Source: Owenia fusiformis (Eukaryota > Annelida > Polychaeta > Sabellida > Oweniidae). Taken from it: a stretch of DNA of 64,000 nt. Location of the stretch: NCBI GenBank assembly GCA_903813345.2, contig CAIIXF020000012.1:12880932-12944931 (forward strand), in the 5' to 3' direction. The notes under the pieces were generated by a model. The model was not told the origin of the DNA and searched no databases. It saw only the letters and a program-made list of their open reading frames with translations. The position numbers and the translations under genes are program-made. Of this stretch, positions 1 to 11,280 are shown piece by piece (position 1 is the first letter of the stretch; each line of letters starts with the position of its first letter).

Positions 1-232
1 ATAACAACGAAGATAATGGACAGAAGGTTGAAAATGTAAGATTTGACCTAGTTCTTGACCTTTGACCTAGATAAAAAATTGACCCAATTTCCCACCAACT
101 AGATACTGAACCTAGATGAACTGTATAATGGTCTTTACTGGATACCTTATAGTTATAGAAAAAACGTCTAAAGAATAATAAAGAAGAATACTGGCAAAAA
201 CAATAGACTCCAGATTGACATCTGGAGTCTAA
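1..232 (+). mobile_element. 3' end of a Helitron-like element (array A, unit 0)
   Basis: The window opens inside a repeat unit. Visible are the TGACCTTTGACCT direct repeat (56-68), an A-rich spacer and the terminal hairpin AGACTCCAGAT/ATCTGGAGTCT (about 204-230), closed by CTAA at 229-232. TAATAA follows, then CTAG of the next unit. No coding content. Confidence 0.75.
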
Positions 233-238
233 TAATAA

Positions 239-1656
239 CTAGATTTTGGAAATTGAACGAAGTTCAATTTCAGACTCCAGATCTAGACTTTTTTTAGCCG
301 AGTCATCCAGAATAAGCCGAGTCATCCAGAATAAGCTGAGTCATCTAGAAAGAGATGGATAAATAAAATAGGAAGGTAGGATAGGATAGAATAGGAAAGA
401 ACGATAGGATAGAATAAGAAAGAAGGATAGGATAGAATAGAATAGGAAGAAAGGATAGGATAGGATAGGAAGGATAGGAAGGAAAAGATATGAAGGAAGG
501 ATAGATAGGAAGGATAGGGTAGGATGAGATAGGAAGGATGGATGAATTTTTCAATATTTTCTTCTCTACTCTTGACTTTCTATCAGGATACCATCAGATC
601 GATTTTTCTCGAAATTTCAAAACGCTATCACTTCCGAACCGGAAGTCGGATCGAAATTTGGTTTGCAGATTCGGATTCCTGACAAAATTCTACCCCTAAT
701 TCATAACTCATACGTTAGATTTGGAGATTTTCTATTTTGACCTACTTTTCGGACACGCCATAACTTCCGAACCGGTAGTCGGATCGAAATTTGGTTTGCA
801 GATTCGGATTCCTGAGAAAATTCTATACTTAATTCATAACTCAAACGTCAAATTTGGAGAACTTTTTATTTTGACCTACTTTTCGGACACCATATCTCAA
901 AAGTGGGTCAAAATACTTTCTGACGGCAAAAGGCTAACACTATTAGCATATTCTTGGCTACATGTATACACAATTTCGAAGAATATAATTAAAGTGTAGT
1001 GTCAGAATCGAAAAAATAAGGAAAACCTATGAATTTGACCTAGATTTTGACCTAGGCATTTCGGTGTCCAAATTGTGAAGCTAGATGGCTTTTGAGGTCC
1101 CCTTCTTTTAAAGGCTTTGATTATATGAAGCTGAACTCAGTCTATATTCCGTATTTTTCACTTCAAAAAAATATTTTTTCCCATTGACTAAACATGGGCA
1201 CCAAATTTACCGATTTTTGAGTTTTCAAAACGCCATAACTTCCGAACCGGAAATCAGATCCAAATTTCGTTTTCAGATTCGGAATCCTGAGAAAATTTCC
1301 TATAAGACTAATATCCTGGACATTTGATTCGGAGAACTTTTTTTTGGACCTCGTTTTCGGACACTGATATCTCGAAATCGGTTTGAGATATCAAAAAACT
1401 AAATCGACCCTAGCTTTCCTACTTTTTTATAAGGAACACAATGAAAAAAACCCGGATCAAAAATATTGAAGGACGACCGAGAAAATCGAAGAAAGTGACA
1501 AAGTACTGGATTTGACCTAGTTCTTGACCTTTGACCTAGATAAAAATTTGACCCAATTTCCCAGGAACTAGATTCTGGACCTAAATTGACCAAATGACTG
1601 ACTTTACTGAAAACCTTATGGTTATTGAGAAAACTGGGTTAGAATAAGAATAATAA
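239..1656 (+). mobile_element. Helitron-like non-autonomous element, array A unit 1
   Basis: The unit starts with CTAG and a palindrome (GAAATTGAAC...GTTCAATTTC). Next comes AGACTCCAGAT, a block of about 18-22 bp repeats reading AGCCGAGTCATCCAGAATA, a GGATA-type microsatellite (about 355-540), and tandem core repeats of roughly 120-140 bp built on CATAACTTCCGAACCGGAAG and TTTTGACCTACTTTTCGGACAC. The tail carries the TGACCTTTGACCT repeat (1525-1537). The 3' hairpin is absent: the unit runs straight into the next CTAG. Short open frames here, such as 721-999, are readings of the core repeat. Confidence 0.75.
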
Positions 1657-1659
1657 TAA

Positions 1660-3126
1660 CTAGATTTTGGAAATTGAACGAGTTCAATTTCAGACTCCAG
1701 ATCTAGACTTTTTTTAGCCGAGTCATCTAGAATAAGCCGAGTCATCCAGAATAAGCTGAGTCATCCAGAAAAAGATGGATAAATAAAATAGGAAGGTAGG
1801 ATAGGATAGAATAGGAAAGAACGATAGGATAGAATAAGAAAGAAGGATAGGATAGAATAGAATAGGAAGAAAGGATAGGATAGGAAGGATAGGAAGGAAA
1901 AGATACAAAGGAAGGATAGATAGGAAGGATAGGATGAGATAGGAAGGATGGATGAATTTTTCAATATTTTCTTCTCTACTCTTGACTTTTTATCAGGATA
2001 CCATCAGATCGTTTTTTCTCGAAATTTCAAAACGCCATAATTTCCGAACCGGAAGTCGGATCGAAATTTGGTTTGCATATTCAGATTTCTGACAAAATTC
2101 TACCCCTAATTCATAACTCATACGTTAAATTTGGAGATTTTTTATTTTGACCTACTTTTCGGACACGCCATAACTTCCGAACCGGAAGTCGGATCGAAAT
2201 TTGGTTTGCAGATTCGGATTCCTGACAAAATTCCTTTCTTAATTCCTAACTCATATATTAAATTTGGAGAACTTTTTATTTTGACCTACTTTTCGGACAC
2301 CATATCTCAAAAGTGGGTCAAAATACTTTCTGACGGCAAAAGGCTAACACTATTAGCATATTCTTGGCTACATGTATACGAAATTTCGAAGAATATAATT
2401 AAAGTGTAGTGTCAGAATCGAAAAAATAAGGAAAACCTATAAATTTGACCTAGATTTTGACCTAGGCATTTCGGTGTCCAAATTTTGAAGCTAGATGGCT
2501 TTTGAGGTCCCCTTCTTTTAAAGGCTTTGATTATATGAAGCTGAACTCAGTCTATATTCCGTATTTTTCACTTCAAAAAAATATTTTTTCCCATTGACTT
2601 AACATGGGCACCAAATTTAGCGATTTTGGAGTTTTCAAAACGCCATAACTTCCGAACCGGTAGTCTGATCGAAATTTGGTTTGCAGATTCAGAATCCTGA
2701 GAAAATTTCCTATAAGACTAATATCCTGAACATTTGATTCGGAGAACTTTTTTTTGGACCTCGCTTTCGGACACTGATATCTCGAAATCGGTTTGAGATA
2801 TCAAAAAACTAAATCGACCCTAGCTTTCCTACTTTTTTATAAGGAACACAATGAAAAAAAACCGGATCGAAAATATTGAAGGACGACCGAGAAAATCGAA
2901 AAAAGTGACGAAGTACTGGATTTGACCTAGTTCTTGACCTTTGAGCTAGATAAAATTTTGACCCAATTTCCAGAGAACTAGATTCTGAACCTAAATTGAC
3001 CAAATGATTGACTTTACTGAAGACCTTATGGTTATTGAGAAAACTGGGTTAGAATAATAAGAATAATAATAATAAGAAGAAAACTGACGAAAACAATAGA
3101 CTCCAGATTTTCAATCTGGAGTCTAA
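1660..3126 (+). mobile_element. Helitron-like element, array A unit 2
   Basis: Same order of parts as unit 1 and closely similar in sequence, with CTAG at 1660-1663. It keeps the 3' hairpin (about 3098-3124) and ends in CTAA at 3123-3126. The direct repeat near 2935 is altered in its second half (TTGAGCT). A reading of the core repeats (2131-2409) resembles that of unit 1, but repeat homology explains this without a gene. Confidence 0.75.
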
Positions 3127-3129
3127 TAA

Positions 3130-4050
3130 CTAGATTTTGGAAATTGAACGAGTTCAATTTCAGACTCCAGATCTAGACTTTTTTTAGCCGAGTCATCCAG
3201 AATAAGCCAAGTCATCCAAAATAAGCTAAGTCATCCAGAAAAAGATGGATGGATGAAAAAGGAAGGAAGGATAGGATAGAATAGGAAGGAACGATAGGAT
3301 AGAATAGGAAAGAAGGATAGAATAGAATAGGAAGAAGGGATAGAATAGGAAGGAGAGGATACGAAGCAAGGGTAGATAGGAAGGATATGATAGGATCAGA
3401 AAGGAAGGATGGATGCATTTTTCAATATTTTCTTCCGAACGGGAAGTCGGATCGAAATTTGATTTGCAGATTCGGATTCCTGACAAAATTCTACCCCTAA
3501 TTCATAACACATATGTTAAATTTGGCGAATTTTTATTTTGACCTACTTTTGGGATACGCCATAACTTTGGAACCGGAAGTCGGATTGAAATTTAGTTTGC
3601 AGATTCGGATTTTGACCTAGATTTTGACCTAGGGATTTTGGTGTCCAAATTTTGAAGTTAGGTAGCCTTCAAGGTTCCCTTCTTTCATAGGCTTTCATTA
3701 TTTTAAGCTGTACTTAGTCTATATCTCGTATTTTACACTTCAAAAAAATCTTTTTTCCCATTGACATAACATGGGGCACCAAATTTAGCGATTTTTGAGC
3801 TTTCAAAATGTCATAACTTCCGAACCGGAAGTCGGATCGAAATTTGGTTTGCAGATTCGGATTTTGAGAAAATTCTATACTGAGTTCATAACTCACACGT
3901 TAAATTTGGAGAATTTTTTATTTTGACCTACTTTTCGGACACCATATTTCAAAAGTGGGGCGAAATACTTTCTGACGGCAAAAGGTTAACACTATTAGCG
4001 CACTCTTGGCTACATGTATATAAAATTTCGAAGAATATAATTAATCTTCA
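3130..4050 (+). mobile_element. Truncated Helitron-like element, array A unit 3
   Basis: Starts with CTAG at 3130 and holds the 5' palindrome, the GTCATCC minisatellite, the GGATA microsatellite (about 3245-3410) and several core repeats. Similarity to the other units stops near 4045, shortly after ATATAATTAATCT, without a 3' tail or hairpin. The remaining sequence is unrelated, so the 3' part was lost by deletion or rearrangement. Confidence 0.65.
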
Positions 4051-6041
4051 GGGATTCCTTCAGGGGTTTTAAAGATACCCATTATGGGTGACCAAACTTA
4101 CCTGAAAGCAATGATTTTTCCTATGGGAAAATAACATGGGAAATATTGTTTTCCACTTTATCTAAAAGGAATCATTTATTCCTTTTAAGGGATTAAATGT
4201 GTGTCAAAATGCAACATATTGATGCAAGAAAAATTAAAAAAGGATGGAAGGGGTTGAAAATCAGGAAAACATTTCAGAAAAAGCATGTGGGTGGGTTGTT
4301 TGCATCTACCCTGTCTCAAAATCGAAATTATTTTATCATCTCTAGAAATGATTTTCCTGGAGGTAATGCATTTGCCTAACATATGCACCTGTTTAAATCC
4401 CCAGGAAATGGCCAAAATCAAACATATGACTGCCCAAAATTTGTTGCGCTAACTTCCCTCCTCCTTTGAAGAACTTTTCTGTTGACATACTTTCTGGACA
4501 CTATGCATTCCAGATGCAGTCACTTCTAGCCAAGTAATTTGGCTAGAGACTCGAGTAATAATGTGCAATTTTGAACGTTGGTAACCCTGCTAGGAACGTT
4601 AAAGGTTGTATATAACTATCAAAGTGATTTTCACCCCTTTTCAAAGCCTTAATACAGCACGTTGCTGTGTATAAATCATATGGATCCTCATTTCAACATT
4701 TGTAGTGAATACTCATCCTTCATTTCATGTAAAAAAAACAGAAATTGATGAAATATTGACCGAGTGGGAGTTGTTACAATGACCCCTACTTTAGGCAACT
4801 TTTAGAACGTTTCGTCCAGTGTAATTAATGAGGGATTGCATTGCCGTTTTTGAGCTTATTACTTGAAAGCATTATGCAACTTTATTATCATATATTAATA
4901 TTAATATGACGATTCGATTGCATTATCAAAAAAAGGTGTTATAATTTGAGGGAATCCACTAACAGTTTGGGGGTTTCTCCAAAACTATTGTTGTTAGGGA
5001 AATGACGTCACATTACATTGGATTTTCATAAGAGTATTACGTCATCAATATACGTTGGATGCAAGGATCAAGAGGTCATGAAGGTAATTTCAGGAAATAA
5101 TTATTGATATTTTTCAAAAAAATAATTCACATCTTTGTCATGATTATCCACATTTGGCAGTCACACAAACCCAAGATAACACTCTAAATGATATATAGTA
5201 AAAAACAATTCATACCTCAATCATGCTATTCCTGGCCAGAAAATACTGCAAATAGAAGACCATTGCAAAATTTGTAAAAAAGGGGACGTTACACCTTATT
5301 TCGCAAATGGACCAATCAGATCGCTAGATGCACCCTCTACGCATGCGCAAAAGCCATGAAGAAATGAGTTGGAATTTTAGTTTCAATACCTGATGTATAT
5401 AATCAGCTTATAGTAGAACTTATTATTAGAGAACTTTGACGATTCGATTGAAAATTTAGTGCATTTTTTACATTTGGTTAATGAAAAGGAATCAAATAGA
5501 TGGTAATCCACAAAAAGTCGTTTTTAAACGTTTTCTAATTTTTTGTAGTTATAAACATCCTTTAAGTATCCGGTTACCCGGCCACCCGGTTACCCGGTCA
5601 CCCGGTCACCCGGTTTTTTACACAAACCCGACACACGCGTAATAAACAAGTTGGAACTATTTTGACCTACATCGCTATTTCGTAATTAAAATGAAATTTG
5701 AACCCCTCCTCTTTATTTTCGTAGCAAATAATGGCATACTAGATCATAATAGGTACCCTAAACTCTAGCTCTGGCGTTATTTAGAACAGAGTCTAAGATT
5801 TTTTAATGGACTATATTTGGCGGATTGATCAGTAGTCGTTTGCCGAACACGCTAAGATTCGGAATAGTTTTTGGAAATAGCAGTCTATCACAGTCTATAG
5901 CGCTTTCCCCAGTGTTACAAAGTAACGCAGTTGTGCACAATTGTAGCTTATTGTAAGGTGAGTGGATTGAATATATATCTTTGTTCGAATCAATCGAGAG
6001 AGATGTAAAACCTTGCGATAAAAAAATCAAAAATTCATTAA
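4051..6041. other. Gene-free stretch
   Basis: No exon, RNA gene or protein family is recognisable on either strand. It holds an ACCCGGT minisatellite (5570-5614). A short segment near 4500-4550 (ACTTCTAGCCAAG...TTGGCTAGAGACT) has a relative near 10940-10980, so both are probably dispersed repeat fragments. The 60-83 residue open frames here have no flanking splice logic. Confidence 0.5.
5570..5614. repeat. ACCCGGT minisatellite
   Basis: About six tandem heptamers reading (G/C)(G/C)TTACCCGGTCACCCGGT with T/C variation at one position. GC-rich in an AT-rich surround. Confidence 0.85.
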
Positions 6042-6455
6042 GGTCAGGGTGCATGATGGGAAATTTTCTGCATTCCTCAATTGAGTCACATGTTATTTTT
6101 CAAACAAGAATCACTCCTTCCCTTCATTGTCTATATCTTCCAGTTTTGCACAAAGAGTGCACTTATGTGCCTAGAAAAGACTTGTGAGAAGAATGTTTTG
6201 ATAAAGTGTATAAAAAACAAGAAAATTCAGTGAAAAAAATCAGAAAATTTTCAGAAATTTTTTTCACTGAATTTTCTCATTTTTTATACATTTTACAAAA
6301 CAAACCTTCTCACAAGGCTTTTCTAGGCACAGAAGTGCACTCTTTGTGCAAACTTGGAAGATGTAGACAATGTGGGGAAGGAGTTATTCATGTTTGAAAA
6401 ATAACATGTGACTCAATTGAGGAATGCAGAAAATTTCCCAACATGCACCCTGTCC
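6042..6455. mobile_element. Near-perfect foldback element flanked by TTAA
   Basis: Two arms of about 205 bp (6042-6247 and 6250-6455) are reverse complements with few mismatches and almost no loop. The ends read GGTCAGGGTGCATG and CATGCACCCTGTCC, and each is flanked by TTAA (6038-6041 and 6456-6459). A TTAA target is typical of piggyBac-type transposition, but the terminal sequence alone does not assign the superfamily. Open frames inside are shadows of the palindrome. Confidence 0.8.
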
Positions 6456-6671
6456 TTAACTGTTAAAAATTGAAAATGGCTGACCAAGGCGATGCTCTTA
6501 ACATGCTTTTTGAAGGCAGAATCGGCGCAAGCTACACACATATTTTTCAACTCTATCGATTCCTAACCACAAGAATTGTTCTTAAGCAGAAACGTTTGCG
6601 GTTGTCTTAAATAACCCAGATGCGAGAAAATAGTTACCAGTTTCACCACCAGGTGGCTGATTCGGGTCAGA

Positions 6672-7888
6672 TACCATGGTAACCAAACCCGTCTGGCCCA
6701 GTTATCTACTCCTGACCTCGTAGATCTGGGCCAGATGAGCTCCAATGCTAAAAAGGGGGGATTTACTCTGGAAAAAACATGTCGCTGAATCATCACTTAT
6801 TATTCATTCCCTATTAGCCATCCAACCAAAACATCGGGCTACATGTAAACCCAAGTAATTTATTTGAAATAAAGAGTACATAACTTACACGTAAACACTG
6901 GCGGATCTGGGGGGGGGGCCCAGGGGCCCGGGCCCCCCCCCCCTCGGGTGGGCCCAGGAAAAAAAAATTGGGCCCAAAAAAATTTTTGAGCCTAAAAAGG
7001 CCTTGTTGCCCCAAAAAGTGGGCCTTTTTGGTCATAAATGGGCCTTCTAAGGCCTTATTTTTTAATTTTAGGCCAAATTTTGAAGAAAATGGGCCTCAAT
7101 ATTTCAAAATTTGGGCCCACATTTTGGTTTTAGGGGCCCAAAATTTTTTTTCCGCGCAAGCGCGGACGTTTTTTTCTCAGGCCACAAGTTTGGCCCCCCC
7201 CCCTTGTTGGTTTCCAGATCCGCCCCTGCGTAAATGTGGTGTTTTGTTTGTTATTTTGTTGTTGAAATGGGCACAACATTTCGTCAATATTTCGTCAGTT
7301 CTCCGCACCGAATAAAGTGATGTGACGTAACACGAATGTGACGCGATAATTTTTAAACTTTCATGGAATGAAAATACATTTCCCGGGAATCAATACATTC
7401 CAAATATTACGATTTGTTCAGCAGATTTATTATCAAAACGTAGATTACTTTATAAAACAGACGTATCTGTGTTGTATTTAGACAAGAAAGAAATATGGTG
7501 GACATTAAATACGATTTTTCAATTTGTTGAACTGACCGAATGTAGTACTGAACGAAATATGCAGCCGAGACTTCTCGATATTCTACGAGATCACGAACAG
7601 ATTGCAGAAGATTTTTTCTTTTTGCTGCGTTTAATCGTTTCGTTCTTATTTATTAGGCGTCATCCAGCGATGGAAACCTAATATAAATACAAAGTTTGAT
7701 ACAAGGAACAAACACGTAAGTGACTTTTATGATGTTTATTCATTTATCAGCACGTATTATACATTGAAAAACCAGTGTGTTTTTTCCGGAGTAAATACCC
7801 CATTTTTTGCATTGGAGCTTGTCTGGCCCAGATCTACGATATCCAGAGTAGATAACTGGGCCAGACGGGTTTGGTTAATACCATGGTA
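6672..7888. mobile_element. Terminal-inverted-repeat element (CCATGGTA ends)
   Basis: Arms of roughly 110 bp match in inverted orientation. Both begin TACCATGGTA, then (TT)AACCAAACCCGTCTGG and CCCAGTTATCTACTC, and end near a run of G and TTTACTC(T/C)GG. The interior contains the hAT-like insertion at 6896-7228 and an unassigned 70-codon frame (7469-7681). No transposase is recognisable. Confidence 0.7.
6896..7228. mobile_element. hAT-like miniature element nested in the 6672-7888 element
   Basis: The ends read CACTGGCGGATCTGG and CCAGATCCGCCCCTG, close to the CAGGGGCGGATC-type ends common in invertebrate hAT-like miniature elements (recalled, not searched). CGTAAA lies on both outer sides and may be part of a target duplication. 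Long homopolymer runs of G and C sit just inside each end, and the centre is rich in GGGCC and poly-A runs. Confidence 0.55.
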
Positions 7889-8099
7889 GGTACGGAGATG
7901 AGTCCTCAATCTTCGATATGAGCATAGGAATCTTTAGAGAAGAGGAAACAAGATCCAAGTATTTTTCAATACCGCTGAGTCTCGTTGGGCTATTTCTCAT
8001 TGGTGACTCAGTTGTTCACCTAGTTTTTACATACTTCGATGTTTCGTAATCTATGTACACTTAAAATATTGTTTCCAAATTTGTTGTGATATGCGATAA

Positions 8100-9540
8100 T
8101 TAGGAGGCCCCATCGGGGGGCCTCCTATCAATTTTGTAGATATTATTATTCTTTATTCTTTATTCTTTATTATTTATTCTTCCTCCCTCTTTTTCTCCTA
8201 CTTCCAACTAACTTTTAACTAGCTACTACATAGTCCTACTAGGGACCTGGGCTGAACTTGGCGGGAAAGGAATTTTTATCTAGGTCAAGGTCAAAGGTCA
8301 AAATCTAGGTCAAATCTAAGCTCTTTTTAAGTTTCTCAGATTTTGTCCTCATACTTCATTATTTCTTGCGATGAATTAAAATGTAACTAGATATAAGCAT
8401 TCTCTACAAATTGCTCACTATATGTACGCGTTAATTTTTTACCGTTTTTGAGATATTTGACGTCAAAAATGGGCAAAAATCGGTCATTTTTCAACTTGCT
8501 TCAAATGAACCAGATTTTTTTTTAAAAATCATCTACAAGATCTCAGGAACTCAAATATGTCCTTACTTTTGACCTCAGACCTTTGGTTGACCTTCGGTGA
8601 CCTTCGAAAGGTAAAAAAAGTTGTTTTTTCAAATTGATTTTCTGGATTCAAATTTAGGTATATTTGATCACAAAGGACCCACTGAGGTCTAAAAAAGTAA
8701 AATTTGCAAGGTCAAAGGTCAAGGTCATGAAACTAAATCACAAACTGTGTTTTCTAAGTTTCTCAAAATTGGAGACTACAAATCAATATTTTTTCATGAA
8801 AGTCAGGATATATATTCCTCTATAGGTTCTACACATATTAGCAATTGACTATTTATTAAAATTGTGTACCAGTTTTGAGATATTGGAACTCAAAAACTGA
8901 AAAAAGGTCAAATTTCGAAACTTTTCAAGACTAAATTTCAACTTGCTTCAAATTGACCAATTTTTTTTTTAAACTCATCTACAAGTTCTCAGGATTCCAA
9001 ATCTAACCTTACTTTTGACCTTTGACCTTTGGTTGACCTTCAGTGACCTCCGAAAGGTCAAAAAAGTTGATTTTTCAAATCGATTTTCTGGATTCAAATT
9101 TAGGTATATTTATTCACAAAAGACCTTCTGAGGTCTAAAAAAGTAAAATTTGCAAGGTCAAAGGTCAAGGTCATCAAACAAGATCACAAACTGTGTTTTC
9201 TAAGTTTCTCAAAGTTTGTGACTACAAATCAATATTTTTGAATTAAAGTCAGGATATATATTCCTCTAAAGGTTTTACACATAATAACAATTGATTATCT
9301 ATTAAAATTCTGCACCAGTTTTGAGATATTGGACCTCAAAAACTGAAAAAGGTCTAATGTTGAAATTTTTCAAGGTCAAATTTCACATTGCTTCAAATTG
9401 ACCAAACTTTTTTTTAAAAATCATCTACAAGATGCCTGGAGTTCATATATGTCCTTGTATTTAAGATTTGACCTTTGGCTGACCTTTAAATGTTCAAAAA
9501 AGCCTACAGGGCCTCCGTAAGATTGCTTGCAATCTTCTAG
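8100..9540 (-). mobile_element. Helitron-like non-autonomous element, family 2
   Basis: Read on the minus strand it begins CTAG (9540-9537), then the palindrome AAGATTGCAAGCAATCTT, then GGAGGCCC and GTAGGCTTTTTT. The interior holds two or three diverged copies of a unit of about 446 bp rich in AAGGTCA. The 3' end is the hairpin AGGAGGCCCC/GGGGCCTCCT followed by CTAA. Flanks are GATAA on one side and TTATGAC on the other: insertion between A and T, no target duplication. Layout and the 3' GACCTAGATTTTGACCT block match the array elements, but the terminal sequences differ. No coding capacity. Confidence 0.7.
8288..8300 (+). repeat. AGGTCA direct repeat, one-base spacer (DR1-like)
   Basis: AGGTCAAAGGTCA is exactly the DR1 arrangement of nuclear-receptor half sites. 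It recurs at about 8709 and 9155 in this element, and in reverse orientation near the 3' end of most array units. Binding in vivo is not shown. Confidence 0.5.
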
Positions 9541-9988
9541 TTATGACTAAATGTACTTTGAACAGCTCAACTGAAAAGAAGGCAATCCTTTGGCACAAAT
9601 CTCGGTGACCTCAAGCGGGAGATTGCGAGAACTACTTTCAATTTTCCAAAACAATTGTTTCAATCAATCAATGTCGAGATAACATTGATCATGTGATTTG
9701 TACGTGATCAATCATCAGTCAAATGACGTCATGATCAATCGATCGTGCCATTTGCTGAGTATTTCATAGTGCACTAAACAGTAAAATCATGTTCAAAATA
9801 CAAATTAAACTTCAAATTGAGGTAAATTAGATACAACAAGACTTCATTTGATACAAAGGTTACAGTCAGCAAAATAAGCTAATTTCAGGTGAGATTCGGG
9901 AAACAAAAAGGTGGGTCGTTCTTGTTTCCTCTCCTCTAAAAATTCCTATGCTGATATCGAATAATCGAAGATCGGGGACTCATCTCTG

Positions 9989-11280
9989 TGATTGCAGGTA
10001 TAGCAGAAAGTTCACTTAACTTGAATATTCATCAGTTTCAGTGGTTCAATTTTCATACAAGTATTATGTATCTGTTAGTTATACAAATTAAAATATGTCC
10101 AGTAAGAGAAAATATTATCTGTCCAATAAAAGAAAAGCCATTCCACTTTATGTGATTTTATATCATGGGCTCTATGGGGAATCTCCCCGAGCTAGAAATA
10201 ACATTTTCAAAGAAAATTAAATTTTCAAAGTTTATTAACACTTTTTAAAACCACATTTCTATAGTCAAATCATAAATGTTTGAGAGTTCTTTGAATTTAA
10301 AAAATAAGCAATCAAATGACCAAATTGAAACAGTTTATGTAAAAATAGAAACATTTATATTTATCCTCACTTTTGTATATTTCAAATAGTAATGTATAAT
10401 GTGCAGCAAAGCTGCGGCCTTTTGTAATTTAGGAAGTTTCAGCCATGTTAATTTTTCCGAAAATAACATGGCAGAGAAGTATCAAAATATATATGACTAT
10501 AGATGTAATTTTACATGTAGATTTCAAAGTATGATATCACTTTGACTGAATTTTGAATTTTTTGTGACATACTGTAAATCAAGATTATTTCTACTCGCAT
10601 CGGTTTTTTAGTCTGCTTATTGATGTATTCATCCTAAAGACCTGAAATGATCACCAAACTTTCAAAACACACACGAAGTGATCAATGTATTAGTTCACAT
10701 CTTTTGGATCGCTACTTTGAATTTACAGACAGTTTTTAATGTCAGACATTTACGACATTTCGTCCAGTTTTCAAATATTGCCATTTTTCTGAGAGCCGCG
10801 TTTGTTTTAATTTTAGACGAAATCCAGACAAAATCATGCAATATCTCATCAAGGAGCCCATCCGTTTCCATTTTATTTCATGAAATATGAACCTGGCAAT
10901 TTGGCCGGATCGTATTTTTAAAATGGTTCACGGTGTTCCAGATGGAATTACTTCTAGTCAAGAGTTGGCTAGAGACTTGAGTAAACTAAATTGATAGGCA
11001 AAGCACATGGCAAAATATGTTAGGTCTTCTAGGATTTTTTAAACTGATTACGCTTCTAAGATATGAGTGGCGGTCGTGGTAATGCCGTTTTTTGTGATTT
11101 TTACAGAAATTTTAGAAGGTTGGACAGAAAAATCAGAAACAACTTATGTATTCCAGGAGCAATAACCAGTGGGTGTATTCATATCGGCAAATCTGATTGG
11201 CTATTGTGGCTACCGAAGATTCACAGGGTTTCCAATATGAAACGCGGATTTTGATTGGTTCTGATGTTTTACTAAATATG
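9989..11280. other. Gene-free stretch
   Basis: AT-rich sequence without recognisable exons. A fragment near 10940-10980 (ACTTCTAGTCAAG...GGCTAGAGACTTGAG) repeats one near 4520. The 63-70 codon open frames have no supporting signal. Confidence 0.45.

Larger units (their letters stand above)
7894..9988. mobile_element. Inverted-repeat element interrupted by a Helitron-like insertion
   Basis: The left arm (about 7894-7955) and right arm (about 9911-9988) match inverted: GAGATGAGTCC, ATCTTCGAT, GCATAGGAAT, TTTAGAG and GAGGAAACAAGA recur in order. The centre is occupied by the element at 8100-9540. The arms also resemble promoter-less intergenic sequence, so an ancient palindrome is an alternative. 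Confidence 0.6.

Noticed and set aside
204-230. AGACTCCAGAT hairpins as CRISPR repeats or as transcription terminators
   Set aside because: The repeats are hairpin modules of a eukaryotic mobile element, with near-constant short spacers; no cas-like genes, and the setting is animal.
345-554. Open frames reading SYPILSFLPILFYPIL on the minus strand, repeated at 1723, 3212, 13193, 14914, 17916 and 19813
   Set aside because: They are translations of the GGATA microsatellite inside each element; composition and periodicity explain them fully.
1399-1593. Recurring 64-codon minus-strand frame (also 2809, 15939, 19471)
   Set aside because: It lies in the conserved 3' part of each element copy; repeat similarity explains the recurrence, and there is no start context or splice support.
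6206-6397. 63-codon frame and its upstream neighbour at 5981-6187
   Set aside because: Both are shadows of the two arms of the 6042-6455 palindrome.
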